Positions 13,030 through 28,400 of a DNA stretch of 64,000 bases are shown piece after piece (position 1 is the stretch's first letter; the number at the start of each line of letters is the position of its first letter). Origin of the DNA: Desmodesmus armatus (Eukaryota > Chlorophyta > Chlorophyceae > Sphaeropleales > Scenedesmaceae). The position numbers and the translations under genes are program-made. The stretch is taken from assembly GCA_007449985.2 (NCBI GenBank), contig VIIQ02000179.1:106843-170842 (forward strand), written 5' to 3'. The notes under the pieces are model-generated. The model did not search any database, was not told the origin of the DNA, and was given only the letters and a program-made list of their open reading frames with translations.

Positions 13030-13572
13030 CTGCCAGTAGGGACAGTAACCGCAGGTGGTGCTGCCAATGCTGCAGTGCCCACAGCAGTGCTGTCTGGCCC
13101 ACTGGGGCAGCCTACTGCCAACTTGGCAGCAGCTGCTGCTGGCCCAGCTGCAGCCGGCCCCAGCAGTGCCGCCGCTGCTGCCGCTGCTGCAGCTGCATCT
13201 TCTGCTGCCGTCACCCTGCTGCTGCCTCCAGGTCTTCAGCTGCCTGCTGCCTCCTCCCCCTCAGCCATAGAGGAGCACCTGACTGACTTGATGGCAGCAG
13301 CCCTGCAGCCACCACTGCTGACACCACAGCAGTACAGCAGACTCATGGGGCAGCTGGAGAAGACATTCAGGCCCTACAGGCTGGCAGCGGGTGGGGCAGG
13401 TACAGCAGCTACTGCTGGTGCCGCTGCTGCTGCTTCGACAGCAGGTAGTCATGTGAAGCAGCTGCAGGTGATGTACAGGTATCTGCAGGCTGCTGTGGTG
13501 GGGCGGCAGCTGAGTGAGGTGGTGGCGGCTGTGACTAACCTCATTGACGCTGCCAGCAGCCGCCCAGCTTGA
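9267..13572 (+). CDS. Ala/Gln-rich nuclear-type protein with SUMO-interaction-like motif, function unknown
   Basis: Proposed exons: 9267-9585, 9751-9986, 10222-10377, 10681-10831 and 11261-13572. All junctions are GT-AG and keep phase, giving 1057 aa. The start is uncertain: ATG 9267 lies beside an acceptor-like TGCAATGCAG, so an upstream exon is possible. The N-terminus is Ser/acidic (SSEEDDEDEQ). Residues of exons 2-5 up to about 11440 form the only ordinary-complexity region (YWNRSKPYTLVLQER, VLLCSQLTAAVAFPLVITL, MKLYWCARDKIVTWKHYQ) and probably make one folded domain, which I do not recognise. Exon 5 is then mostly poly-Ala and poly-Gln. Near residue 780 it carries VYDLTADSDDE, which matches the hydrophobic core plus acidic tail of a SUMO-interaction motif as in PIAS/SIZ proteins; no SP-RING was seen. 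The last 100 residues look helical (TPQQYSRLMGQLEKTF, MYRYLQAAVVGRQLSEVV). A chromatin or transcription role is only a guess. Confidence 0.65.
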
Positions 13573-15952
<2,380 letters not shown>

Positions 15953-16815
15953 TTATGCAGTTGCCAGCTCGCCGCCTGCAATCTTCATCTCACTCTCCTT
16001 CACCAGGATGTTGCCCACGTTGCGGGCCCTGTTGCCCCTGCGCTGGCTGTTGCTCTGCGCCACACGCACAGCCGCCTCATAGCGCTTGGAGAGCTGCGCG
16101 CAGAACAGTGCAAGATCAATACAGCGGGAAGCGGCAGCAGCATCAGGCACAGCATTGTGACGGTTCACTTTGGGTGGCTGTCATGGGATACGGTCATGGC
16201 CAGGACTGGGGGAGGCAGATTGTGACTGCCTATGTTTTCGGTTGAGACTGGTTGCTGGCTTACAGACAACAGTATAGGTCTGAAGCAAACCAGCCAACCA
16301 AGGACTGCAGTGTGCCCCCCCCCCAGCCAATGCGGGCACTTGCAGAAGGTAGAATGTCAGAGGGTTACAGCTGCAGCAAAACAAGGGAACAGCAGCGCAC
16401 CTGCTCACACCGCTCGAGGTAGTTGACACCCTCTTCGCGCACACAGTCGCCCAGGCGCTCCTTCAAGATCTGCAGTCAGCAGTAAACTGGGGCTGGGCTG
16501 GGGGCTGGGTCATGCTGCTAGCTATGTGCCTTGACCATAGGCATTTGCATTATGCATGAGTGTACAGTCATTAGGCATACCAACAACGAGCCTGCAAGAG
16601 TCTTCATAGCACCCCCTCCAACAGCAGCAGCAGGAAAATGTTCTGTTGCAGAAACAGCGCACGGAGGCACATACACACAAACCCACCTTCATTTTTTCCA
16701 CGTTGATCGCCATCCGGTTAGCCTTGTAAGCTACGTTGTGATAGAAGGCCTTCACATCCTTGCTCTCATCTACGTCGAAGATGGGGGCAGCAGGGCCTGC
16801 TGGACTGGCCGACAT
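15953..16815 (-). CDS. NADH:ubiquinone oxidoreductase (complex I) subunit NDUFB10/PDSW
   Basis: Three exons on the minus strand: 16815-16687, 16469-16401 and 16093-15953, all phase 0 with GT-AG borders, giving 112 aa. The product is an accessory subunit of the membrane arm of mitochondrial complex I. The diagnostic part spans the exon 1-2 junction: MAINVEKMK then ILKERLGDCVREEGVNYLERC, which aligns with the plant NDUFB10 pattern of basic helix, Cys, R-x-EGVN-[HY], then Cys. The C-x11-C spacing is kept, consistent with the twin-Cys helices that form disulphides in the intermembrane space. The following LSKRYEAAVRV matches the family helix. There is no cleavable presequence, as expected. The alga-specific C-terminal tail (QSNSQRRGNRARNVGN) is basic. 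The neighbouring genes are unrelated. Confidence 0.85.
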
Positions 16816-17875
16816 GCTGGCACAGTCTACTTGCTAGTCTTTCCGTGCAATGCGCCTGCGAGGATCAGCCCGAGGATGCCCCACTGCTCAGGGGGTGAGG
16901 AGCCTAGGGTGTCTGCTGTGCTGATGTTGCAGGCCCAAGCAGGTGTGCTGTCTACACCCAGGGGCGACTTGAGAGGACAAACACTGCTGGCGACTCCCAC
17001 ACAGCTAGATGATATGGTTTCTTCTGAGGCATGCCACTCATATTCAAACCCAGCACAACCAGTGGACCAGATGACCAACAACACAGGTCGATCTTTCGTT
17101 GTATCTCTGTTGCAAGTCAACAATAGAAGCCATCCTGCAGTTTCCATCTTGCAATTGAGGGAGTTGCCTGTCGCTCCAATGTTTTGCTGTCTTTGCACCT
17201 GCTGTGCTCGTGAGCAAAGCCAGCTGTGATTGCCCAAAGCCTCAACCTGAAGCAACGTGTGAATGACTTGTGTGTGCCATAATCACACGGGATGGTAGGG
17301 CACTACCCGCATCTCATCCTACTTGTACATCACTGCAGATCACTGGTCACCAGCGTCAGTGATGCCGTGCCCGACATTGCAACCCACGAACTTAACCACA
17401 CTGACACAACATATGATACAGATATGGCAGCCATCACCACAGAAGCAGCCCTGGGTATTGCTACAGCACCAACCCCAACTCCATGGTTCCAGCAGCAGGA
17501 CTTTCCTGCCAGGGTTGCTGACGCCTGCTGTTCTTGCCAGTAGATACGTTCACGTGCACTTTCACACAACCTACCTGAATTTGCAACGTCACACAGCAAA
17601 GCATCCAAAGGAGGTTTATGTTGTGAAATATTGACTCACTGGCCTGGCCCCAGACGCAGGGTTGGATTCGTGAGCATCGTTCACGCCCTTTGCAGAAGGC
17701 TCAGTCAGCCCCGTCTCGCAAGCAGTGGCATGAGGACCTGAAGCATACCTACCGGCCTCTCGTGGCTGCTTTTCGGCAGCAAAGCGACCCCACCATACTT
17801 CCTTTACGTTCTATCGCATCCAATCATCCTCGCTGAGCCCAGTATGAGCAGTCTGTAGCTTGTTTCGAGCAGCAA
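16816..17875. other. Divergent intergenic region (promoters of NDUFB10 and PP2A B55)
   Basis: NDUFB10 starts leftward at 16815 and the PP2A subunit starts rightward at 17876, so about 1060 bases contain both promoters and 5' UTRs. No open frame here resembles a known protein, and no clear TATA box was seen. Confidence 0.5.
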
Positions 17876-20800
17876 ATGGTGGGGGGACTGCAGTGTGCAG
17901 AGCAGGCTGCGCCGGTGGAATGGCAGTTCCTGCAATGCTTTGGAGAGCGCACACCCGGCGAGGAAGTCCAGGACGGTGAGTCTCGATCTGGCAAAAAAGC
18001 GGGAGGTCATGCAGCAGATAGGCCAGGAGGCCAGGACTCGCCCAGGAGAGGCGTACAGGCACAAAGGGGCACACTGTGGGGTCCGTAGCAGCGCTATGGG
18101 GCCCCTGGGATGCTGTTGGTCGCTGCGTTTCGGCACATCCTCCTGCTTTTGAACCTGCCTCTACGCCTGGCCACGGCCAGGCCCGGCCGGGGGCCCAGCC
18201 GCATGCATGACACCGCCAACGTACTTTATGCGTGTGCTGGCCTGCAGCTGATGTCATTTCTGCTGTGGAGTTTGATGGCGATGGGTCATACCTTGCCACT
18301 GGGGACAAGGGGGGCAGGGTGGTGCTGTTTGAGAAGGTTTCTACGCAGCCGGTGAGCACATGCTGTTGTACAAGCAGATCCTGGCCAGCAGGGGCACCGC
18401 TGGGACACCCCAGAGCATGCAGGGCTCTGCACACAGCAACAGCAGCGTGTGAGCGACCCACATGCAGATCTGCACAACCTGACTTCTTCCCCCACTCTAG
18501 GCACGTATGTAGTCACCATGACCTTTCTGTCATGACCTTTTCGTGTGCTGCAGCGGTATGCGGTGGGCATGGACCAGCGGCAGCCAGCACCCATGCAGCG
18601 CGGCCCAGGCTTTGAGTACCGGTACCTCACAGAGTTCCAGTCACATGAGCCGGAGTTTGACTACTTGAAGAGCCTTGAGATTGAGGAGAAGATCAACAAA
18701 ATCAGATGGGTTCGCAGCTCAAACAACACCAAGCACATCATTGCCACCAATGACAAGACCATCAAGCTGTGGAAGGTGTGCAGTTGCAAGTGCTTCAGCA
18801 GCAGGAGGCGACAACAGCAGCGGCGGCGGCATGCACGCGCATGCAACGCAGGTTTAAGCAGGAGCACAGCACAGCTTTGGAAGGGGTTGCCATACTGTTG
18901 TTATGGCAGCTGGCTACAGGTGGCAGCGGTAGCACCCAGTGAGCCCCGCAGCATTTATGACCCATGCCATGTTGGTGACTCGCAGGTGTATGAGAAGCGT
19001 GGCCAAGTGGTGTCTGGCTGGAACATTGAGCCACGGCCGCAGTGAGTACAACAGACCCATGTCGTACAATGGACTGGCAGCGAGGTGCTGTGCTGGCACA
19101 GTCGCTAAGCACATGTCTGAGCATGCAGCGTCCAGTTGGGCATGCACGGCGCTCAACAGCAACTTGGAACACAGCTTCTAGCAGCACCTGCAGGATTTTT
19201 GGAGCAGTGTTTGTGCTCTTGCAGGCGCGCACACTGGGTTGACATACAGAAAAAGCAGTCAGAAGCACAGTTGCCCAGGATGAAGTTATGACCACAGTGG
19301 CACATCAATGGCACCACCAGCAGCAGCACAAGGCAAGCAGCTACTCAAACTGTGTTGTGATTGCCTCCTGCTGTGATGTGCAGGGGCTTCATGCACTCGC
19401 CACGGCTCAATGGCCTGCAGGGCGCTGGGGCAGCAGTCAAGGCCAACGGCCTGCGCATGCCCACGGTAAGCTATCTGCAGCAGTGTAGAAGGGTTGCTGT
19501 GTGTGCTGGGACTGCTGGGCTTTTGACACCACCTCAGGGCAGCGCAGTTCGATAGAACATGTATGTCATGCCAGCAAGCGCTAGCCATCAGCACGGGCTG
19601 TTGGCGGTTTCAGACGGCCCTGTCTGCTGCTGTGCATCGTCCAACTGTCCTGCAGGTGATGCAGCATGACCTGTGCCTGGCGTCCCGCGCAAAGCGCATC
19701 TACGCCAATGCGCACACGTACCACATCAACAGCATCAGCGTGAACAGCGACCAGCAGACGTTCCTGTCTGCTGACGACCTGCGCATCAACCTGTGGAGCC
19801 TGGACATAACGGACCAGAGCTTCAACATTGTGGACATCAAGCCGCCAAACATGGACGACCTTACGGAGGTGCGGCAGCTTTGGCGTGCTGAGCGTGCGGT
19901 CCTGCGCGGTTGTCCTTGGCTGTTTGCTGGGGTTCAGCAGTCGGTACTAAGCCCATGCAACTTCTGGCTGCATCATGAACCTGGCGCTGTTGTGGGCTAC
20001 TTGCTGGGGTTCAGCAGGAGCTCCATTCCTGCAGCAGGAGCTTGGCTGAGATTTGATAGCGTCAGCAGGATGGTCGGGTCAGGGTTCCTTGCTGCAGGAC
20101 ACTCCACACCACAGTCCACTGTGCTGAGCCTTCAGTCGCGCTGGTGACAACGATACACCTGACACCTGTCTTCTGTGCATGCTGTGCTGTGGTGCGCAGG
20201 TCATCACGTCGGCTGAGTTCCACCCCCAGCACTGCAACATCTTTGCATACAGCAGCAGCAAGGGCTGCATCCGGTTAGCAGACATGCGCAATGCAGCATT
20301 GTGTGACCGGCATGCAAAGGCTTACGAGGAGGTGGACACCACGGTGAGCAGCAGCGGCGTCCTGCAGATATGAACGTAGTACGAAGTCATGGCTAGGGCT
20401 CTGGCTTCGCCAGAAAGCACTAGCCAAAGGGCGTAAGCACTGGCGTTAGCCAGGCTAGGCAAGGCGAGGAGCGATAGCTCTATACTAGTTTTCGGCTATC
20501 GCCCCAGCCCTATCGTAGCATTCCTTACCCTCGTGGCAGAGTAGTCTAGTGGTTAGGCAGAGTACAGTGTCAGACCTGGGGGGTGGGGCGCAAGGAGACC
20601 TGGAGCAACTTGGAAGGCAGGCATGCATTATTTAGGGCGCTCATCTGTCTGCGCATCAGGAGTCAGAACACACAGCAGGGATGGCCTGCACAGTTGCGCC
20701 CGTGTGTGGAGAGCGGCAGTAGTAGTGGCAGAACTGACTGCACAGTTTTTCTGGTTGGACACACGGGTTGGCTTGTGCTGGGGCGCATGGGAGCGCTGCA

Positions 20801-22395
20801 GGCGAGCTTGTGCTGGGGCAGCGCCTGGTCCGCAGGCAGACGATGCTGCCTGCAATCGCAGGGGCTTGGCGCGCTGCCGCCTGGCTTGCATTGCGTCAAG
20901 TGCAGTGCAGCCGTTCGTCATGGGTGCAGCAGTTGCGCAATCTGTCCTGCAGCTGGCTGTCAATCTCCTATGCTGGTGACTGCACCTTGGATTGTGGAGT
21001 GAAGAGCCTTTGAAAATATACTCCTTCACAGCCTGTAAATCACCACCTTGTTTTTGTCCTTTTGCCACTGCCTCCTTGGTGCTGCAGGGCAACAAGTCGT
21101 TCTTCAGCGAGATCATCGCATCCATCAGCGACATCCGCTTCAGCCGCGATGGGCGCTACATCCTCAGCAGGGACTACATGAACCTGAAGCTGTGGGACAT
21201 GGCCATGGAGAACAAGCCCGTGGTGACGCTGGCAGTGCACGAGGAGCTGCGGCCACGGGTGAGTCGGGGTGTTAGGCGCTCAGCACAGGCCCATATGGAC
21301 GTGGAATGGGCATGCATGCCAGATGGATGCAGGGGCCAATGGGCTGCACCATGGTCAGGGTTGCTGGCTGGTCAGCAGGATGTTGTTGCCGCGCATGGCA
21401 AAAGGGTCCGCCTGCAAGGTGGTTGGTGGGTCACAGTACCACACAGATTCTGTGACCACATGCTCTCTTGGAGGGCTTGCCAGACACACACTGGTTTGTT
21501 GACACAGCTCGTCTTGTCACCCTGCTGATCACTGGCATTCCGTGCTTGTGCTGACTGTGTCCTCGTCTGTGTCACTCTTTGGTGCTGCTGCTGGTGATGC
21601 CGCAGTTGTGTGACCTGTACGAGAACGACTGCATATTTGACAAGTTTGACTGCTGTATGAATGGCGCCGCCACCTATGTGGCCAGCGGCAGCTACAACAA
21701 CAGCTTCAAGGTGTTCAAGTGTGCAGACGGCGCGCAGGGCACACCGCTGGAGGCCACGCGGGACCCCATGCGCAGGAGGCTGCAGCCGGTACGGGTGAGC
21801 AACCGCGGCGGTTGCCCGCGGCAGCAGCAGTAGTCTGTGATGCTAGCTCCCAGTGGGGTCAATAGGTGACACATGGCAAAGGGTGCAGCACTTGCCTGCA
21901 GCAGCAGCACTTGCAAGTCACATATTGCTCAACTTTTAGCTGGTCCTTCCAGTGGTGAACCATGAAAATTGAGCCTTTGCACTGGCGTCTCAGCAGTGCA
22001 TGTGCTGACAATCGAAGAATAGCAGATGTGCTGGCAGTGTGGGGCCATGAGAAGGAGAAGCTGGGAGCGTGTCAGCACAGCACACAGGGTTGTTTGCATC
22101 ATTGCTGTTTCTAGGTTCTTGATGCTTCCCCTGTGCGGCGGCACTTGCAGATAGGGTTGGTCCTAAGCTGCTTTGTTCTGCTGCCCTGGTTGTGGCTGTT
22201 TTGCAGGTGGGCACTTCAACGCGGTTCCCACACAACATGCTGAAGGGGCGCATGGGGGTTGGCAAACGCAGTCCAGGCGAGCAGGCAGAGGCAGCAAGCG
22301 ACTACCAGTCGAAGCTGCTGCACTTGGCGTGGCACCCAGAGGCAAACGTCATTGCGTGTGCAGCTTCCAATAGCCTCTACATGTATTGTGCTTGA
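17876..22395 (+). CDS. Protein phosphatase 2A regulatory subunit B (B55, WD40 propeller)
   Basis: Ten exons: 17876-17975, 18248-18351, 18554-18775, 18986-19041, 19384-19465, 19656-19868, 20200-20343, 21088-21258, 21606-21794 and 22207-22395. All are GT-AG and phase-consistent, giving 489 aa, close to the plant family length. The product is the substrate-targeting seven-blade propeller of the PP2A holoenzyme. Family landmarks in order: [54 protein letters not shown] (the hairpin arm that touches the A scaffold), [109 protein letters not shown], and [21 protein letters not shown] near the end. Exons 4 and 5 ([18 protein letters not shown]) code a less conserved insertion. The gene looks intact. 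The 744-base intron 7 carries a tRNA-like repeat. Confidence 0.95.
20395..20610 (+). repeat. tRNA-like (SINE-head) sequence in PP2A intron 7
   Basis: GTGGCAGAGTAGTCTAGTGG followed by TTAGG at about 20533-20557 matches the A-box half of a tRNA or tRNA-derived SINE head. The expected B box (GGTTCGAATCC-like) about 35 bases further on is not recognisable, so this is not an intact tRNA. Just upstream, GCGATAGC...GGCTATCGC around 20471-20505 can form a hairpin, and the preceding bases hold repeated GCTAG/TAGCC motifs. A decayed SINE is the simplest reading. Confidence 0.4.
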
Positions 22396-25300
22396 CACGG
22401 CCGATGTGTCTCTCTTGCGCTTCTCTGTTTGCCGCTGTGCATCTGTGTTTTGCAGCGCCTGTGTGTCTTTGCGTGCGCGCTTGCCGAGCATGTTTGTGTG
22501 AGTGACTGAGAGTCTTGAGAGGCCTTATTGATCTTATTGTGATTGCCTGGCGCACCAGCGGTTGCTGGCTGCCAGCAGGATGTACCTGCAAACAGCTGCA
22601 CCACTGCCAGTTTTGTCCTGCCTGCGCGGCCACCTGCTGCTGCACTGCACTCAGCCCAGCCTTGTGCAGGGGTGTTGAGTGGAACTGCACTTCAGGTGCT
22701 GGCTTGTCTCAATGTGCACGGCAGCCCATGGCGTAGAGGGTGTTGGTGTTCTGGTGTTGTTGCTACAGTGGGCAGTACTGTGCCGAGGTCAGTATGTGTG
22801 GGGTCGCCTGGGCTGTTCCCGTGCCCACAGTATATGCAGCAGCTGAGCTTTGGTCGTGCAGGGCTCGTTCAATTGCGGATGTGTTTGATGTCGCCCCGCA
22901 GCCCAGCCATGGGGTATGAGGTGGTGGGAGCCTGGCAGTGGCTGTGCTGCCTGGCGGGTGTTCTGTGACAGCAGCTGCGCCAATGCCGTGATACCGCTTT
23001 ATTCTTTGCAGGGCGTGCCGCACCTGGACAGGGGCGCACGCATCTGTGTAACCGACTGTGTGACGGTGTGCACCGCCGCGCCCCTCGGTAACCTGGTGGC
23101 CATGGCTGCCGTACGACCCCAGTTGTAACCACAGAGAGAGTGCATGCACCGCTTGTTGCTCCCTTTGCTGCCCCTGTGCATACTGTGGTGGGCAGCGCCC
23201 CTGGGGTTGGTTGTGTGTGTGTTTGTGGCTCTTGCCTGCAACCTGACGTGCAGTGCGTGGCGCTGGTTGGGTGCGTTCCAGAGAGTGATTTGCGCTGCGG
23301 CTGCTCCTGCGCACGCGCGTGCGTTGTTGCAGCGCTGTTTCCCAGCTCACTGCGGGCTTGCGCGTATCTTCTGTCACTTTTAGCTAGGCTTTAGACACGC
23401 AGGTTGTGCCAGGCATTGGGTGTTGTAGGATTACGGTGGTAGGTGTGATGGTTGGCCACTGGGGGTGTCGGGTTGTGTGCAAAGGTGCTTTGCATGCTTG
23501 TCTGGGTGCTGAGCCGTGGCCTGGATTGTGTGTTTCCATAGCAACGGCTGTCAAATGCCCTCTTGACTTGATCCCCGCAGAGATAACCCACTGTTCTTGC
23601 ATTGTTCATGAGCATGATTCGCTTCAATCAAACCGCCCCAGGCACCCTGTTTGCACAGCTGTGGTACTTTTGCTGGACACTGTGAGAGAACAATGGCAGC
23701 TGTATTCCCAGGGCCGAGCATCTGCTGCCCTTTGATGCAGCAGGCACATGCAGGGCAGCATTGTGCTCAGGGTCTGGGGAGGGCTGTGTGGTGTCCTGCA
23801 CTCGATTTATCTGTGCAATGTTCCGTGTGTTTGGCGCTTGTATTTGACTCCTTCCCAAAGCAGCGCGTTGATGCTCTGCTGGTGCAGCAGGCAAGTGCGC
23901 GGCCTTATGCAGTTAATGCGCGTGGCCGTGCTGCCCACGAGAGCTTGCTTGGGGCCCCCTCTTGCAGCAGGCCCCTTGTCAGGCCTGCTATGTCATGGTG
24001 TGCTGGCATTCATAGCGATGATGAAGGAGTATGCTGTACCCCCGCATGCCATGTGTCGGAGCACACAGGGTGCTGTGTGACACCTCGCGGCGCACCCAGC
24101 ATGCAATACTGCTGCCAGCGGCAGCATGCATGCACATGTGCATGCTGGGCATTCCAATGTCCTCTCGTGATGATGCTGAAGACCGACCTATGTCAGCCAC
24201 CACTGCCAAAGCCTTGCGCATGGGTGGTATGTGTATGCGTGTGTGGTGATCTGTGTGCCGTCGCAGTGTTGGGGTTTTTGCTGCAACAGCGCATGAGCAG
24301 TTCAGCCCTTGTTGCATCCCGTGACGGCATGCTTGGGTGGCCCCGCACCGGTGCGCAGGTCACATCATCTCATATGTTTTGCCTTGAATCGGCTTGACAC
24401 TGTATCATGCGGCTGCGTGGGCCTTAGTTGACGCTTGCAGGGGCAGTGTGCAGGGCGTGTAGAGCCAGCAGTGTTGAGCTGCCAGGCTGTGGGACTAGCG
24501 GCGCTAGCTGTGCCCACGTAGCACTGCTGCCTGGCCTGTGTGCTGCTTGCAGCGTACTAGGCTGTGTACATACATACCATTGGAGAGTCACGAATGACCC
24601 TGCCAGTGTGACAGCAGGCACTGGGACAGGGCTCATGATCCCTAGGCCTCTGTCTAGCTATTTTGCCACTGCTTCCCTGCTTGTGCTTTGTGGGGCAACA
24701 TCGACGTCAATACGCGGTGGCTGCCCTGCCTTGTTGGTGGGCTGTTTGCCCTTTGTGCCGCTCATGCCCTTGTGCTTCCTATCTGCAGCCATCTTTGAGG
24801 CTTTGTCAATCCAGCTGACCAACGACACAGGCACACTGCATATTTGGCCGGGCACCTTGCCATATATGTGTATCAGCCACAGCCCCGCTGCTTTGCATTC
24901 ACTCGCTGCTGCTGTGGACGTAGGTCGCAGGCAACTGACGGGGTCCCATCGTGTTGGTGGGGCCTTGAATGTCTGGCAGTGCTTGATGTACATTTTTCCT
25001 GTAGTTGAGTGCATCCCCCCCTCTGAAGCAGGTTGTAGGTAGTGGTCCGTGCAGCAATGCTTCCACCCTGCCGTGCTGCTCAGTTTTGAAGGCCTCACCT
25101 TGATCGCTGTTGAGCAGCCAGCATCAATTCCCCCCTCTGGTAACACCGCCATGAGCTATGTCCTAAGGTGCCCCCAGACAATTGAGTCAGCAGGCATGTT
25201 GCGGAAATCTGTATTTGAACATTACAATCATTTTGGGAGCAAGCGAGTCCCTCGATGCTTGCAAGTATGCGCTTGGACTTGTCATGCCGTTCATGGCCCT

Positions 25301-25413
25301 TGCACCCACTCCCTTCAACACAGCTTCGCTGCTGGTTTGGAGTCACAGATAACGCCTGACGACTTCTGTGATGGCCGCTCGAGCAGCTGCTGCTGCATGC
25401 TGCACAAATCGGC
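22396..25413. other. 3' flank of PP2A gene and intergenic DNA
   Basis: Three kilobases with no supported exon. The plus strand is notably rich in T and G up to about 24650, similar to 53.6-60.8 kb, which also follows a rightward gene. It presumably includes the PP2A 3' UTR. A 164-codon minus-strand open frame at 25152-24658 has ordinary composition but no recognised domain. Confidence 0.4.
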
Positions 25414-28400
25414 ATGAGCTTTGACTATGAAGACAGACGCAGACTACTGGAGCTGGCCAACAATCCAGAACAAACAAGGTGTTGATAAAGCATGATCTCT
25501 GGCTTGAGCTGCACCACGCTGCCCTGATCCTGCTGCTCCAGCAGTGCTGCTCCACCAGCTGACTGATTCATGATGCGTGCAGCCAGCTGGTGGAAGATGT
25601 GTATGACTTTCTGTCCAACCCCGAATATGAGCAGGTGGGTGACTTATGCAGTGCCCTGCAGATCAATCAGGTGGCTTATGTGCTGCTTGCGTGTGTTATG
25701 ACAGCTGCTTCTCAGTCTGAGTGATGTGGCTCCCATCCACCCTGACACAGCATTTTGGTGATTTTTTCTATGCTTTATGTACTTGCATCTAGGCTGTGCA
25801 AGATGCAGTGATAGCAGCAGGAGTTCCGGAGCGCTTGAGACCCAGACAGGGCGACCACCAGCAGCAGCAGCCTTGGCCCAACAGTGTTGCCGGTCAGCAC
25901 CTTCGTGCGACTGCTGGAACACTCAGCTCAGCACAGAGCACCATCAGCCTCAGCACACCAGCTGATCAACCCAAGCAAACAGTGGGGCCTGGATCCACTG
26001 CTGCCAAGGGAACGTCAGCCAGCAGCGCTGGAGCCAGGCAGCAGGACCCCATGGTCAGCGAGGTACGACCCCTCTAATAGCTGTTCTGGAAAAATCCTTG
26101 CTGGCAGCATCCAATCATTCATGCTTGACACCCAGCACATTGCCCAGCAGCTGCCGTTACCGGAGACTACAGCCTTGCATGCCATGATGGCAATCCCAGC
26201 TCACCCATGCTGCCGAGCCCCATCAGCTGGCCCCAGGCCGGTTGTGCAGGCCTGGCAGACACTCAACAGCTGCCCTTAGTCATGTATTTTGAGGCCTGGC
26301 GTCTCCTGCTGCTGCTTTCCTGCATCCCCTGCAGTTGAAGCAGGAGGTTGAGTCGCTCCTGCAACGGACAGACTCTATCCTTAGCCGCAGCTCCAACAAC
26401 AGCACACTGCATGGCGCATCAGGAGCACACCTGCAGGGGTAAGCTGGCCAGCGCAACCCTGCAGGAAGGGTAGCAGCCTCGCAGAGCAGCAGTTAGACAG
26501 CAGCGGCACAGTTTTCAAGCTTCTTCCTCTCTGCCGGCACATGACAGCTTTGCACAGCAGCAGCAGGACAGGGCCGATCTTGTGGTGTGGTTAGCGTGAT
26601 TATCCACGACACGGCAGCGAACAGCCTGACGCTGGTAGTTGCTATCCTGCACATGAAGGGGGTGTGTTGCTGCTAGCGCTGTCTCTCAAGTGCTTGTGTA
26701 CCCACGGCATGCCGGTGTCATCCTGTCCTGCCCCTGCACAGGTTGACCATCAACACAGCCAGCTCCAGCCCACATGGGTACAACCCCCTACAGGAGCTTG
26801 GCGGCTTTGACTTTGAGACGGGGTCCACAACACTGGAGACCCCCACGTTCAGCAAATCGGGCGGCGGCAGGGATGCAGGCAGCAGCAGCAGCTTCACACG
26901 CAGGTAAGTGCCGCAGCAGCAAGTAGGCAGGGCTAAGACTCAAGGGTTCTGACTGTGGGGCCCATTGACGCCCTGCCAGTGTGGCTCATGCATCGACCAG
27001 TGAAAGGCTATGGGGCTGCATGATGGCTCACGAAGCGGCTGCTGTTGCAAGGTGACACACAGCGCCTATTGTGCGGCAACTGCAAATTTTTGAGTAGGTA
27101 GTTGACTCAGCGCCACTCACTGGGCTGTACAGTATACAGGGACTGCTGCATGATGGTCACCTGACAAAGTTGCATCATGAGTGAGTGCTGCTCTGGTCTT
27201 GCCAGCGCAGGGGTTTAGGACAAGTGGTCTTGCAGTGCTCACGCGTTTCCGCTGCTCACGTTTGCTGCATGCAGGCTGACTGGGGACGGGGGCAGGAGGC
27301 GCACCACCTTCACCCCTGGCGGCACAGAGGGGGGCCAGCGGCTGTCCGCCAGCTCCCTCACCCCACCCATCGGCAGCAGCAATGGCTCGGGAGTGCCTGT
27401 CCCGGACTTTGTGGCGCAGCTGGGTATAGTGCAGGAGGAGGGTGCCAGTGGTGGCAGCAGTGCTGGCGCTGGGGCACGTCAGGGGTTCAGTCTCGCCAGC
27501 CGCTTGTCACAGCAGGCACTGTCAGAGCGGAAGGACAGGTGAGGCCCTGTGTTGTTTGCCAAACATGCTGGCATACGGCATGCCAGCATGCACTGTGCCG
27601 CTGTGTGTCACCGACTCAAAGAGTGCTTCATGCGTGAAGACATACTGAATCCATTGTGCCTTCTGCTAATGCTTGTGTTTGTGTGCATCCATCCTTCCCC
27701 TCTTCCTCTGCCCCACCTTCCTTCCCTCCTGTCACACTTGCGCTCACACAATGTGGCAAGTCCAGCCTGGGGGCAGACCCTAAGTCACTTGACTCTGAGA
27801 AGAATGCAGTGGTTTTGAGAAGGCCAGAAAAAACTCATACGCCTCCTGCCCACGCCTGTTTCTCTGCATTTATCCATTCTACATGGACCATGGACCATCC
27901 CTCCTTGCTGCCTCCTTCCAGGCTGGATGGTGCCGAGACCCTCAGCCGCTTCAGCAGTGGCTTCTCCGGTGCCGACCAGACCACAGTGGTGCTCGACAAG
28001 TCTGCCAGCTGGCGCCAGCGTGCCGGAGGGGCATCAGCAGCAGCAGGCAAGGGCAGCGGCAGGGCTGGTGGGGATGGCGGCACTGCAGGAGGGGGAGGAG
28101 GGGGCTCTGGCTCTTCGATCTATGCCAACTTCGCCCCGCTGGAACAGCTGGTGGATGCTGCACTGACAGAATCTGCACCTGGTGGTGGGGGTACTGGAGG
28201 CCCTGGGAGCTTGAGGCTGTCAGGTGCTTCTGGTCAGATGGGACTGCTGGGCCCTGGGGTGGTGCCGACCATCGGCCAGGCTGGGGGCCGGACCAGCGGG
28301 CAGCTGACGCGGGGGCCGTCGAGCCACACGTCGCACAAGCTGGCGCTGGGGTACATGCTGCAGCCGGACTACATACACAACACCACGCTGTCAAGGTGGG

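Noticed and set aside
11418..13286. Numerous Ser-, Leu- and Cys-rich frames overlapping exon 5 of the Ala/Gln-rich gene
   Set aside because: Alternate-frame and antisense readings of the same CAG/GCT repeats.
20533..20606. tRNA gene
   Set aside because: Only the A-box half fits. There is no B box and no matching acceptor stem, so an intact tRNA is excluded.
24658..25152. 164-codon minus-strand open frame
   Set aside because: Ordinary composition, but no domain, no partner exons and no promoter evidence. Such a length is possible by chance at this base composition.
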